Assembly: GCA_029532415.1 (NCBI GenBank)
Contig: JAQOTA010000052.1
Coordinates: 930,001 to 994,000 of the forward strand
Reading direction: 5' to 3'
Source: Marasmius tenuissimus
Lineage: Eukaryota; Basidiomycota; Agaricomycetes; Agaricales; Marasmiaceae
Length of the DNA: 64,000 nt
Shown here: piece by piece, positions 11,629 to 21,467 of the stretch
How the letters are laid out: each line of letters opens with the position of its first letter
Position numbering within the stretch: the stretch's first letter is position 1
Translations under genes and position numbers: made by a program
Notes under the pieces: model-generated
The model's input: only the letters and a program-made list of their open reading frames with translations
Databases searched by the model: none
Told to the model about the DNA's origin: nothing

Positions 11629-12330
11629 CTATCAGAATGTAACCAGAGGAGCGGGAAGAGTGGGGATAGGTACGCTGGGCGAGTCTTCCAGTGCGGTATA
11701 AGTACCGTGCAGCGTGAGAACCTCGACGACTCAGGCTTCATTGAGGTAGTTTGCATCTAAGATACATAGATCTAGCGTAACAGGGTCGGACTGAATCTTG
11801 ATCGGCGAGTGAAGAGCAGAGTAGAGAGCCATTGGGAAGTGGACACCAAGTGAACATACGCACATCGGACGCGCCGTTGAAACAACCCTGGCGTTTGCTA
11901 ACCCTTTGGTGTTCGATACAAAAAAAACTTCTAGAGTCCTCAGAAGAGATTGGTATGAATTCGACATAAGTATGTAAAGGCCTTACCACATGGTGCCAGA
12001 TGTTCATAAAGATAATTGTGCCTACCGACGACTGAACAGATTGGTAGACCCGGTATCGTTCTGGAATTACGCTTTCCAATTAAATGCGCCAGGTGTACCA
12101 GAAAGCCAATGAAGCTTCCAGAGGGTAAAGCCTAGATATGCGAGTTACATGAGAGCCGCATATTGAATAATTGAGCTTGAGACGCTCTAAGTCTTACTTA
12201 CCGACACGCCTGCCTTTGGACCAATGCCGCTTTGTACTTTCCGCGGGTTCCCAAGATTGTCGAAATTTGGAGTATCGTATCGTCCCTGCCAGAACTAATA
12301 TGTAGCACATGGCGTGTTCACTTGATGCAT

Positions 12331-12975
12331 TCAATCCAGCTGAGAGGCTCTAGTGTGGTCGAGAGATATGTAGATTTCGCCTCTTGGTGACCGGTGTAAA
12401 GGTTTAAGGAGCAAACTCGATTGACCCTCGGAAATTCCCATGCAGCTGAATGCCCATTTTCCCACGTCAATGATCTGCGTAGAAGTGTAAGATGTAAGAT
12501 GTAAGATGTAAAACCTGCGGTGGTCCCATTTAGGAACTGCAGGGGTCCGTAGCTCGTGCGATGGCCATTTCAGTCGCACACTACGGCACAGATGCAACCA
12601 TGCCCTTTCGACAGATACTTTCCAGTATCTTCTCATGAGCCAATGATATACATCTGTGGGGTTTTCATTATCTTTGGTATGGTCTTCAACACTCTCGGAT
12701 GTGCAAGTGGGTTTGGTGGTTGGTAAGTATCGAGTTAAACCGGGGTTACAGTGCGTGAAACAGTCATTGATACGAAGGATCATAATTATCTAGCATGTTA
12801 TCATCTCCGTCTTCGGGCACGATAAAGGCCTCGGGTACCCCGTCGCCTTGAATTGGCATATCAAGACTGGCAATGTCACATTAAGAGGGAATGTGAACAG
12901 GTACCTCAGAGAAAAATTCAAGGGCCTAGCAGAACCGGTTGTGGAAGGGGGTAGGTCGCGCTGTAGTTGAGACAT
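12331..12975 (-). CDS. Doubtful hypothetical protein
   Basis: An ATG at 12975 opens MSQLQRDLPPSTTGSARPLN. An intron of about 38 nt would lead to the acidic stretch GVPEAFIVPEDGDDNMLDNY. A second intron would join it to VEDHTKDNENPTDVYHWLMR and a reading frame that stays open to a stop at 12331. Codon content and the acidic and aromatic patches look protein-like, but no family was recognised and the intron choices are not unique. The frame crosses a 7-bp tandem repeat (12486-12511), which argues against it or places that part in an intron. It may be part of one gene with the frame at 13026-13642. Confidence 0.22.
12486..12511. repeat. Short tandem repeat, unit GTAAGAT
   Basis: Between three and four head-to-tail copies of the 7-bp unit GTAAGAT are visible. 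This is a simple minisatellite with no further structure around it. Confidence 0.85.
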
Positions 12976-13025
12976 CTAGTCTCCACCGGTGTTGTTGGTG
13001 TGGGCGCCTGGACCGTGCCTGTAGG

Positions 13026-13642
13026 TCATCTGGTCTTCGTGACCTGTGCGCGTGAACAGCAGCATGGGAGTGCACCGCCAGGTCGTGTGGGAGCTGAGTC
13101 AGTTTCGTTTATTGTTTCCTGAGACATATTCAGGCGACGGTGCTGCAGCAATGATTCTCTGCGAGACGACAACTGGGAGCAGCTAGGGTGAGGGCCAGCC
13201 AGAAGAGCTTTACTGGCAGAGCTTTCGACGAGGGAAAGGGTCGTCGTTGACACATTGAAATACCAATCGTGCAGAACCACCGGCCTTACGCTGACGTATC
13301 TCTGCCAGTAACCTCGCTTCAGGAGGAGGGTGAGTGTAGTCTATAGTAGATTTTATTCCGTAAGTGGTAGTGCGACGTGAGAGGGACGATTGAGCGTTGT
13401 GGGCGTTTGGATCAGGTAGTAGCAAGGGGTAGAGGTGAGGTGAGGAATTTCTCGAGCTCGCAGTATGATGCCTTGCGCCCGTTCTCCACGAGAAGTTCGC
13501 TGGAGGGGTCATCTTCGTGCATCAGAGCGGTCGTGAGTCCTCCCACACTCTCCTTCTCCTTCTCCCGATGTCGACGAGGGCCTTTTACGCTTTCTACGTC
13601 GCTTTCTTCGTCGTCGGCGACCGCGGGAAAGTAGGTGATCAT
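13026..13642 (-). CDS. Doubtful hypothetical protein
   Basis: An ATG at 13642 begins MITYFPAVADDEESDVESVK followed by a basic/acidic patch (PRRHREKEKES), which looks like genuine soluble-protein sequence. Another frame overlapping from about 13512 reads ARLLAEIRQRKAGGSARLVF and could follow after an intron or a frameshift. No homologous family was recognised and I could not find a single splice solution. It could also be the 5' end of the frame at 12331-12975. Confidence 0.22.
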
Positions 13643-14685
13643 GGACGTAACGTGTGAACTACCTCCTACCTACTCGAGTGTTCAGGCGGATTGAACTTCT
13701 TGTTCTGGATAGACACCCTCCTTGGGTCAGGCTACTACCTCAACATCTTGCTTGCTTGACTCGTAGATGATGTGGCAGCCGCAAATCACCTTGACATTAT
13801 CATTCGACAAATGGAACGCCATCGGTAGTATACGTAGGCTGGTCAACCGGTCACTGAAACCATATTTTAACCCTCTTTTCACTCATTGTATGCGATACTC
13901 GACAGCTTGTTCCCGATTTCTAGACCTATCAGGCAACGCATTAAAGACTGGGTGGTTTATGCCCGCGCCACACCTCCTATTATACCTCTTATATGGAGCG
14001 CTCAGGGGCCAAGTTGAATTAACAACCAAGCCTAGCTGGCAGGCATCGGCAAGTCTTGCAACGCTTTTCTGCAATATCTACCAGATTGGATTGGCTTCGA
14101 AAATCACGCTTTACGATAGACCTCATGGTATGTGAAGTTGAGTACGATTCAATCTTGATTGTTGGAGGACGGCTCAAGATTTCTGACATCTACGACGCCA
14201 GCTCATGACTGTAGAAACGACATGGCATGGGATTCCCGTCAGACGGTCCGGTACCTCTAAGATATAACCTGTGATGTCGAACCATTCGTGATTCTTCCAC
14301 CCTCCTCTCGCGGCCCGCGGCAACACAACGCGCCACCTATGATCGCGTGTGTTCAGTTTGTGGCCGAAAGTGCCTCTGCATTGTGAGCTACAGAACTTCG
14401 ACACAGTTTTCTTTCATTCTCACCTCTCGAATCCTTTCAGTTCTCGTCACTACTCGAGCTTCGCCTGTGCTTATGCCAGAATCCACAGTGCGTGTCGGTT
14501 CTCACCTTGACCTCACGTGGCCCCCCTTTGGCGTCACTTCCGCTGCCCGCACATGCAACCACCGACCAAACTTGTCCTCGCGATAATGCCCCGAATTTAT
14601 GCCGAAGCATTCTTCCCAAGGCACAGAAATTTCGAATATTAAGCTGAGCGACGAATGACGGATTCTACAGGACCGCTTTTCCACC
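13643..14685. other. Region upstream of the mannanase gene
   Basis: About 1 kb without a supported gene. A single unspliced 122-codon ATG frame (13767-14135, plus) was seen but shows no motif, and an antisense frame overlaps it. The final few hundred bases carry the leader of the mannanase gene. No TATA box was confidently assigned. Confidence 0.35.
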
Positions 14686-17107
14686 ATGTTGTTGAGGTTC
14701 ATCTCGTTAGTCGTTGCTGGCCTACTCCATGCATCGATCCTCAAAGCTGCTACCCTTCCACGAGAAGGATTCGCGACCACAAACGGTGATCAATTCGAAT
14801 TGAACGGCCGGCCATTCGTGAGAGATATGCCCTCCCCTAACTTGAACGGCTGACCGATGGTGTACAGGCGTTCGTAGGAGCCAATTCATATGTGAGTAGT
14901 TGACGCTCACTTGAGAAGTATCTGTGTCTCCGGCTGAACCTACTTTCCCCCATTCTAGTGGCTGCCCTTGCTCACAACCGAGGAGGATGTGAGGAATACC
15001 TTCCAGGAGATGAAGAAGGCAGGGGTGAAAGTTCTGAGGACTTGGGTAGCTTTTCTTTACATTCCGGATGATCCTACTGGATTGACACTATTCGTGTTAA
15101 TCGTTGTAGGGCTTCAACGCAATCAACGGAAGTGAATTGGAATACGCACATCAATCAGGCCTCTCCTATTACCAGGTTCGTTTTCATTTTGGTAGTGAAT
15201 CATTTCTACAAACGTTTCACCCGGACGTTTTAGGTTTGGAACAGCAGTGAATGGGTCCTAAACGATGGTCCGCAAGGGCTGCAACGACTCGACTACGTGA
15301 TCAAGGCGGCTGGTGAAAACGATATCAAAGTTATATTGGCCTTCACCAACAACTGGTGTGTCACCCTCAATCTTTATACCACCATTCTGCACGTACTTAT
15401 ATTGAGGCTTGTATGCGCAGGGTCGGCTACGGGGTAGGGTCGTTCCACATCGTCCACTGCACAAATCAACTGATAACCTGGCTTCAGGGAATGGAACTCT
15501 ACATCAATTGGATTGCAGGTGCGGGCAAAACCCACGATGTCTTCTATACCGATTCCAGAATACGGGCTTCCTTCCGTGAGCGATTAGCGACTTCGTCCTA
15601 CCCTTTCGAATTTTGATCGCGTGCAACAGAGCGATACGTTAAAACCATTGTCGAGCGTTACAAAGATTCCCCGACTATTTTCGCATGGGAGCTCATGAAC
15701 GAGGCTAGGTGTCTTGGGGATCTTCCTCCTGGACCAAATTGCCCTGCATCGGATACGCTCAGCAATTGGTACCGTGAACAATCTGACTTTGTACGCCGCC
15801 TGTGAGTCTCAGTTTCAATTCATTGCGAGTTGAAATTCACATCTCTCGAACCAGTGACCCGCATCATATGGTGAACAAAGACTTTGTCGCGCTCGAAGCT
15901 CGAGAGTTGAAGTTTGATTCTTAGATAACGACTGGTGGCGAAGGTCATTTCCACTGGGACGACCCGTAAGTACGCTTCACTGGAGCTGTCACGACATGTT
16001 GCGAGTTCAGGAACCAATCTCTTCAGGAAATATGCTTCGGATTACAATTACAACGGTCAAGGTTGTACCTCTGATTCATGACATTACCGACTCAGCCCCT
16101 GTTAACACATCTGACAGCCGGAGAAAACTTCGACCTGGATTTAACATTTCCCAACATTGACTTCGGTACTTATGTGGGTTTTAGTCCATCACCATTTCAT
16201 CATGTTACCCATCGTATTTTACCAGCATCTGTACCCACAATCTTGGTGAGTAACATCCTATGTGCTGATGGGACGGCGCCCGACGAAACGAGACCGCTCG
16301 ATAGGTACGCGCCCCTTGTGAGTACCCTCAGTCATACCCTGTCCGTCACCGAGCTAAAACTTTGTACATACGTGCAACCCAGGATTTCCCGGGGTCCAAC
16401 TTCTCCCTCATACAATGGGGTGTCGACTGGATCACCCAACATTCGGAAGGTAGACGTTTGTCTTCTTGGTTGATAGAGCCACGCGCTGAGAGTATTGCAA
16501 GCCGCCAAGAAAGCTGGGAAACCTGTTATTCTGGAGGAGTTTGGAATGGGCCCGGGACTGAGTGAGTCTTAGCTGTATCACCAAGTCGCTCCACGAAAGC
16601 CGACCCTGGGCGCAGAGAACAAGACGGACGCATATCCGATATGGGTCCGCCATGCACTCGACACAAAAATCAGGTAAGTTGACGAGGACTTGTTGAGCAG
16701 ACGCATAAGGACTGACCTCTGTCCTCACTCCAACGTAGCGGGTAGGGTCTCTGGACGTTTCTTCTCTCACAAACACTCTCTAACGAGGTGGGAATAACAG
16801 GATCATGCCATGGCAGTTTGGCATGCTTGGCCTGAAGGAACACGGCGGAAACCATCTCTTCAAATACGCTGACTATATCATCGACGGAGCATCTCCGAAT
16901 GACGGTTCGTAAAACTTTCTTTCGGAAATCGCAATATTCCATTCCTTCTGACACTGCGGCTTCATAGGACTCGCCATCTACAAAAATCAGTCGGCGGTCT
17001 GGAACATATTTACGTGAGCATTCTCTGGTGTCTGGTGCGACCTCGAGACTTAGACTCTACTTCTTATCAGGCATGCCGCTGCTGTACAGGCCTCTAGGTC
17101 CCATTGA
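14686..17107 (+). CDS. GH5 (subfamily 7-like) endo-beta-1,4-mannanase, secreted; possible frameshift
   Basis: Predicted to cleave beta-1,4-mannan outside the cell. A signal peptide (MLLRFISLVVAGLLHASILK) precedes FELNGRPF-AFVGANSYWLP. Conserved blocks follow: KKAGVKVLRTWGFNAINGSE, IKVILAFTNNW, the acid/base motif FAWELMNEARC, ITTGGEGHFHW and FGTYHLYPQSW. The nucleophile motif KPVILEEFGMGPGL is next, then IMPWQFGMLGL. The gene has well over ten short introns. Joining WITQHSE (ends 16449) to SHALRVLQAAKK (from 16477) leaves only 27 nt between, and the phase is off by one. No normal intron repairs this without deleting conserved residues. Just before IMPWQ a 3-nt exon (16739-16741) would supply the expected Ser-Gly. 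Either the gene is a recent pseudogene, or there is a sequence error or an unusual splice at 16450-16476. Confidence 0.85.
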
Positions 17108-17271
17108 TAGGTCACATTCATCCGGCACATTGTAATCTCAGGTCAAGTGTACTGTAATTATGTGCGTAAGGTTCCATTGACCACCGACCAGTACAATCCA
17201 GCGTGTTTTGTATGCCGACTTCCAAAATTTAGTCAAATGAAGTTCGAAGAACAACGGCTTGAACTTACACA

Positions 17272-17641
17272 TTACCCTGGGGTATCATTCTGTCGCGATG
17301 AACCGATAGACGCCCTTGGTGTCAACTCCTCTAATGTTTTGTTGAGGATGCTGGAAGCCTTGAAGTGAAGGTCTTTCCACGGCTTGACTCTGTGTCAGAG
17401 TTATGAGTGTCTCAGCTCACGAGATCCATAACCATGGAAGGATGGACACGTACGTGATCCTGGTAGCATTCGACCTCTGTTTGACGACGTAATGGTACGT
17501 CGATCCAGCACTAAGCACAAGCGAGAGTCGGTCGCGAGTATCGACCAGCATCATGATGTCTCCCTGAATTATATGAAGGGGTTCATTTGTGTCGTTTTCG
17601 ATTTCCAGCAAGCACTCGAAGGTGGAGGTACTCGCGGGCAT
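17272..17641 (-). CDS. Small orphan protein, paralogue of the gene at 20780-21220
   Basis: Two exons (17454-17641 and 17272-17389) separated by a 64-nt intron (GTACGT..ACAG) give a 101-residue protein, with a coding length divisible by three. It begins MPASTSTFECLLEIENDT, aligned residue for residue with MPSLVQDYEILLNFINDT of the second copy. LVLSAGSTYHYVVK matches LILNSGSVYRYAIK. After the intron, VKPWKDLHFKASSI matches AKSWRDIRCDISRL. There is no signal peptide and no recognised family. The ND-T and SGS-Y-Y-K pattern suggests a small beta-sandwich, but that is inference. The ATG at 17641 is chosen because it aligns with the paralogue's start. Confidence 0.7.
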
Positions 17642-17898
17642 GGAGATACATGGGACAGGTGGCTCGTTCTGCGCACAAGGATGTCGAGACTCACATTCCA
17701 TTGTCTGCCCGAAAAAGAAACTGTACAATTGTTCTCTAGTAGCAGCGGATGGTGATTAGATCCGACGGGCGACCGAACAAAAACATGAATCAATTAAGCG
17801 AGGCGGCGGTTATTAACAGGCCTCTGACGAAAGAGACCTCATAGCAAGTAGATAGTACATGAGAACGAAGGAAAGTATTCCAGAGACTGTTCCTATCA

Positions 17899-18619
17899 TT
17901 ACCAAACGTGCGGGAACTTGATGAAGTCGACGATCAAGTCGACGCAGAACAAGTCCTCCTCGTCTTTCGTGTATCCTTGGGCGTTTACTTTGAACTTCGC
18001 TGGATAAGATAAGGCAGATTAGTAGCCGTATTAGAGGAGACGAGCAGTGCCACCTTTGGGGATCTCCTTGGGGAGCTCGACAACTTGGGTAACTTCGTGG
18101 GTCCCGGCCTCAATAGGGCATTGGATGGAAGCATTGGCCTTACGTCTGCACAATTTGGTTAGCGGCAAGTGAAGTTCAAGGTTGAAGTGATAACGTACGC
18201 CTCTTCGCAGAGGTTGAATTTCTTGCTCAACAGCTTGATGAGTCCAAGCTTGACTACAACATCAGCCGTCGCGCCATCCTGCGGGGGCTTTAGCCACCGA
18301 GATGCAGGGAAAGCAAGAGTTACGTACTTCGACCTGCTCTTTCGCAACACCGTTCACTTTGACACTTAGTTCCTTGCCTGGTTGAGGAGGGTCAGGGGAC
18401 ACCTCAATGGAGTTTATCTGAATGATATCATCCGGTCCTCCTGTGTATGTTGTCAGTTTCGACGGAAGACTGTGAATAGAGACTGGACGCACCACAGCTT
18501 TCCCAAGCCCAGCTATCAGTAGTATGGACAGTACCATCCGACTTGAAGGGTGATTGAATGGATACGGCATTAGCAATCGTAAAAAGACATAAGAGCCCAG
18601 CAAGGGAGCGTCGCATCAT
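17899..18619 (-). CDS. ML-domain (NPC2-like) phosphatidylglycerol/phosphatidylinositol transfer protein
   Basis: A secreted or vacuolar lipid-binding protein with an MD-2-related lipid-recognition fold. The start at 18619 gives a signal peptide (MMRRSLAGLLCLFTIANAVS). The ML domain follows: DSWAWESCG, DDIIQINSIEVSPDPPQPGK, VKLGLIKLLSKKFNLCEEA, ASIQCPIEAGTHEVTQVVEL and DLFCVDLIVDFIKFPHVW at the end. Paired cysteines expected for the fold are present, and the C-terminal hydrophobic strand is typical of fungal NPC2-like proteins. Four or five short introns interrupt the gene. It is divergent from the membrane-protein gene at 18861 (241 bp between starts). No defects were seen. Confidence 0.85.
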
Positions 18620-18860
18620 TCTTGGGGAGGGGAAGTTGAAAGAGGACAACGGATGAGCAAGTCGAAGGGAGAGCTTGAGAGGCTTGCGTTACGCGGCTAC
18701 GCCCAGCGCACCCCACGACGGTCACGTCACGCCTTTCGTCATTCTGTCCTCCCTCGGCTGTGCCGCTGCGTACTCTGACGCTGCGCAGCCAGCCACCTCA
18801 CCCTCTTGTTCTCCCCCCATCGTCCATTTTTTCTTTTCTCCCTCGCCGACCCATTTGACA

Positions 18861-20082
18861 TGAAACCGAGAGAATACTGCTGTTGCGCAATCCCGATAAT
18901 CAATGCGGGCATCTATGCGGCCCTAATCGAACAAACCGTTGCTGGGCTCCTGGTCGCAATACTCTCGCTAGCAACGCCTCACAGTATGTTGTCACTCCAT
19001 CGTTGATATCTCGTCTGACCAAGCGTTACTTTCTTTGCAGTCGTTGGGTCTGCGACACCATCTTTTGCTCGATGGATTCTCGCCATCGTTTGCTTCGTCG
19101 GGGCTGGGCTGCAATTACTGGGATTCGTTGGAGTGGCCAAAGTGCGCTGTGCTTCCATCTCGCTAACAGAGTTCTCAACTGCGACTACAGGAAAAACCTA
19201 TCCTATTCCGCCGATATCTTAGTCTCCACATTATAGCTCTACTCGCAGCATTTGCTGTTGCTGCAGCTTGGATCATCCTTTCCGCTACCAAACATAACGA
19301 TGCCAAATCTACCTGTCTCTCTGATTTCTTTTCGGCCCCATCGACTCGGTCTCAGGGGGAGACTTTGTGTGAGGTGTTCCCGTGGGTTAGTGTTGGCATA
19401 ATGGGTGGGCTGTGGGCCATACTCGCGATTATGCATGTGCGTGATCACCCTTGTTGCTTGATGCCGCGCAACTCACAGGATGGATTTGCAGGTGTATCTG
19501 TATGTTGTCCTCGCATCATACAGCTCTGTCCAACAAAAGGATCACGTCAAATACAACGACTTGAAGGGGGCCAGTACTCCTGAAACGATTCCCATGAATA
19601 ATCGCAATGATTGGGATGCTCGACCTTCCTCCGACTTTGCTGAGCAAGGCTACTCGCATGGAAGGCAGGCTAGTACTGCTAGCATGTCGGATGTCATACA
19701 TCAACCCGTACATCAACCAAGAGACGCCTATTCTGACGCCTATTCGCGCCCGAGCCCTCCTCAACGCCAATTTTCGTCAGGAAGCGCCTTCCAGCAACCT
19801 GCCCACGCGTATACTCAAGAACCTGGCCCTACTCCGAGATATAACGAATCTTACTACCCTGGAAATGAACCCGCGGGAATTGGACGACCTGCTCAGGCGC
19901 AGGCTCATCCTGGTGAGTAATTCGTGTGTTGGTAGCCTATGGGCAGCACTCGCAGTTCATCGGTCTGTCAGCAACTTTCGATGCTGCGCCATGTTCTATG
20001 CTTACACTGTTCATGCGCAGCGGAAGGCTCATTCGGACGAAAGACTCCTCGTTACGATCCTCGTTATCAGTATTCATATTGA
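18861..20082 (+). CDS. Four-pass membrane protein with cytosolic Pro/Gln/Tyr-rich tail
   Basis: Not a named family to me; similar architectures are common in Agaricomycetes. It starts MKPREYCCCAIPIINAGIYA, a Cys-rich first segment, and continues with membrane helices around TVAGLLVAILSLATP, WILAIVCFVGAGLQLLGFVG and SLHIIALLAAFAVAAAWIIL. The last helix is around VSVGIMGGLWAILAIMHVYL. A short loop between helices 3 and 4 contains two cysteines (TCLSDFF and TLCEVFP), possibly a disulphide. The long hydrophilic tail carries repeated Ser/Pro/Tyr motifs (YSRPSPPQRQFSSGSAF) and ends PRYDPRYQYSY. Introns include those starting near 18984 and 19913. The topology suggests a tetraspan or MARVEL-like scaffold, but no diagnostic motif was seen. 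Confidence 0.65.
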
Positions 20083-20779
20083 ACGGACTAGAAGGGACTA
20101 TGAATGGACGTTAGTACCCTTGGTTATTTATATACAAAAGCTGCATTCTTAATAATTGCGATGTTTCTTCGGCACTTTCCTCATCCCCTGAAACGTGAGA
20201 TACAACTATACTAGGCCATCGAGGCTGCGGGGCCTGACGGGTACCAAAAGGTTACCTCGGACTTCGTTCCCATTATCCCCACCAACGAAGGCCTGAGACC
20301 ATATGTATGGGACTGTCTGCATTCTTTACTTGTCATCAGTTCCTCGCTCGGCGGCAGCAATTGTTCTTGCAGCACATGAGGCTTATTGTTTTTGGCAGCT
20401 TGGACTCGAGTACTTCTCCTGCCTCATTGTTTCCTCCTGGCTCCATGGGTGTGGGCAATTATCGTTACAGTGACCCCCCTCTGACCTCGTGGCAACGTCC
20501 CGACATAGAGTCACAATAGAGAACTGTAGCTACCCTCAACTAGCTTGTCTTGTTCCTCCCTATAAGTTATAAACAAGGCGCCGAAGCTAAACCACCTTTC
20601 CTGCTCCTTCTGGGCACACTTGAAGACTATTCACTTGTCTGGCGTGGAACTGGGTTCTGTCCAAAAGTGCTAGTTTACCGAATACTAGCTCGCATTCCTC
20701 CTGTCCTCCTGTCCTCCCCTCGGCTTCCAGCTCCTGGTTTTGAGCGTTACGTCCGCACCTCCATCATCCATCGCGACCC
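20083..20779. other. Intergenic stretch with a possible coding remnant
   Basis: About 700 bp between the four-pass protein and the orphan paralogue. After an AG at 20214-20215 the sequence reads AIEAAGPDGYQKVTSDFVPI for roughly 90 nt, which looks protein-like. No start codon, partner exon or family could be attached to it. CT-rich sequence with repeated CCTCCTGTCC (20695-20715) immediately precedes the orphan gene. Confidence 0.35.
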
Positions 20780-21220
20780 ATGCCCTCCCTCGTACAGGAC
20801 TACGAAATCCTCCTCAACTTTATAAACGACACCTCCGAACCTGTGACCGTCCAGTTGCAGAAGGACTACGGTCGCAATACTAGCACTATTGTTCTCCTAC
20901 ATCCATCCGAGTCGGTTACATTGATACTGAACTCGGGATCAGTTTATCGCTATGCCATCAAGACTGGTCCCAATGTGTATAAGGTTGCAAATGTAATGTA
21001 AGTAAAATCTCCTCTATTTCGTCCGAGCTCTTGAGATCTGGACGACCGAGCTAACTACCTGTTTAGTGCTAAATCGTGGAGAGACATACGATGCGATATC
21101 TCCCGGTTGTTCACCGCCGAGCAAACGTCCCTGCGCGTGTCTAGTTCTGGCTACGATCCCATGGATGGACTGGTAGTTGACCGGATATGGTGTGATCATA
21201 GGACATGGTGCGGGGAGTGA
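20780..21220 (+). CDS. Small orphan protein, paralogue of the gene at 17272-17641
   Basis: Two exons (20780-20997 and 21067-21220) around a GTAAGT..TTTAG intron encode 123 residues, with a coding length divisible by three. Sequence blocks YEILLNFINDTSEPVTVQL, LHPSESVTLILNSGSVYRYA and AKSWRDIRCDISRLF align with the 17.4-kb copy. This copy is longer at the C-terminus, ending DGLVVDRIWCDHRTWCGE. There is no signal peptide or membrane segment, and no database family that I recognise. The two copies lie 3.1 kb apart on opposite strands, share the intron position and differ in most residues, so the duplication is old. Confidence 0.72.
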
Positions 21221-21467
21221 ACAGTAAGTCCCTGACGTGCATTGAAACGCCTCATGATATACTGAGCTAGTCTCCAGATCCCTACGCGTTCTCGACAATT
21301 TCACGACGAATCATGAAGTATTGAGCTTCGGACTTGCTATCGTTCACGTCTGTATTGTATGTATATCGGTCATAGAATCGTAATGGGACATCTCGACGCC
21401 GCTCGAAACCAGTGGGAATACATGGGTGAAATAATACAGTAAAAGATACGCGTCACAAGTGCCTCCC

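Noticed and set aside
13767..14135. Unspliced 122-codon plus-strand frame
   Set aside because: An ATG is present but there is no recognisable domain, an antisense frame of similar quality overlaps it, and nothing nearby extends it.
17147..17368. Plus-strand 73-codon frame
   Set aside because: It overlaps the second exon of the minus-strand orphan protein, whose paralogue supports the minus reading.
8750..18305. Similar 18-bp strings (GGCTTTTGCCACCGAGAT near 8750 and GGCTTTAGCCACCGAGAT near 18287) as a dispersed repeat
   Set aside because: The match does not extend beyond about 18 bp and one copy lies in the ML-domain gene, so coincidence is the simpler explanation.
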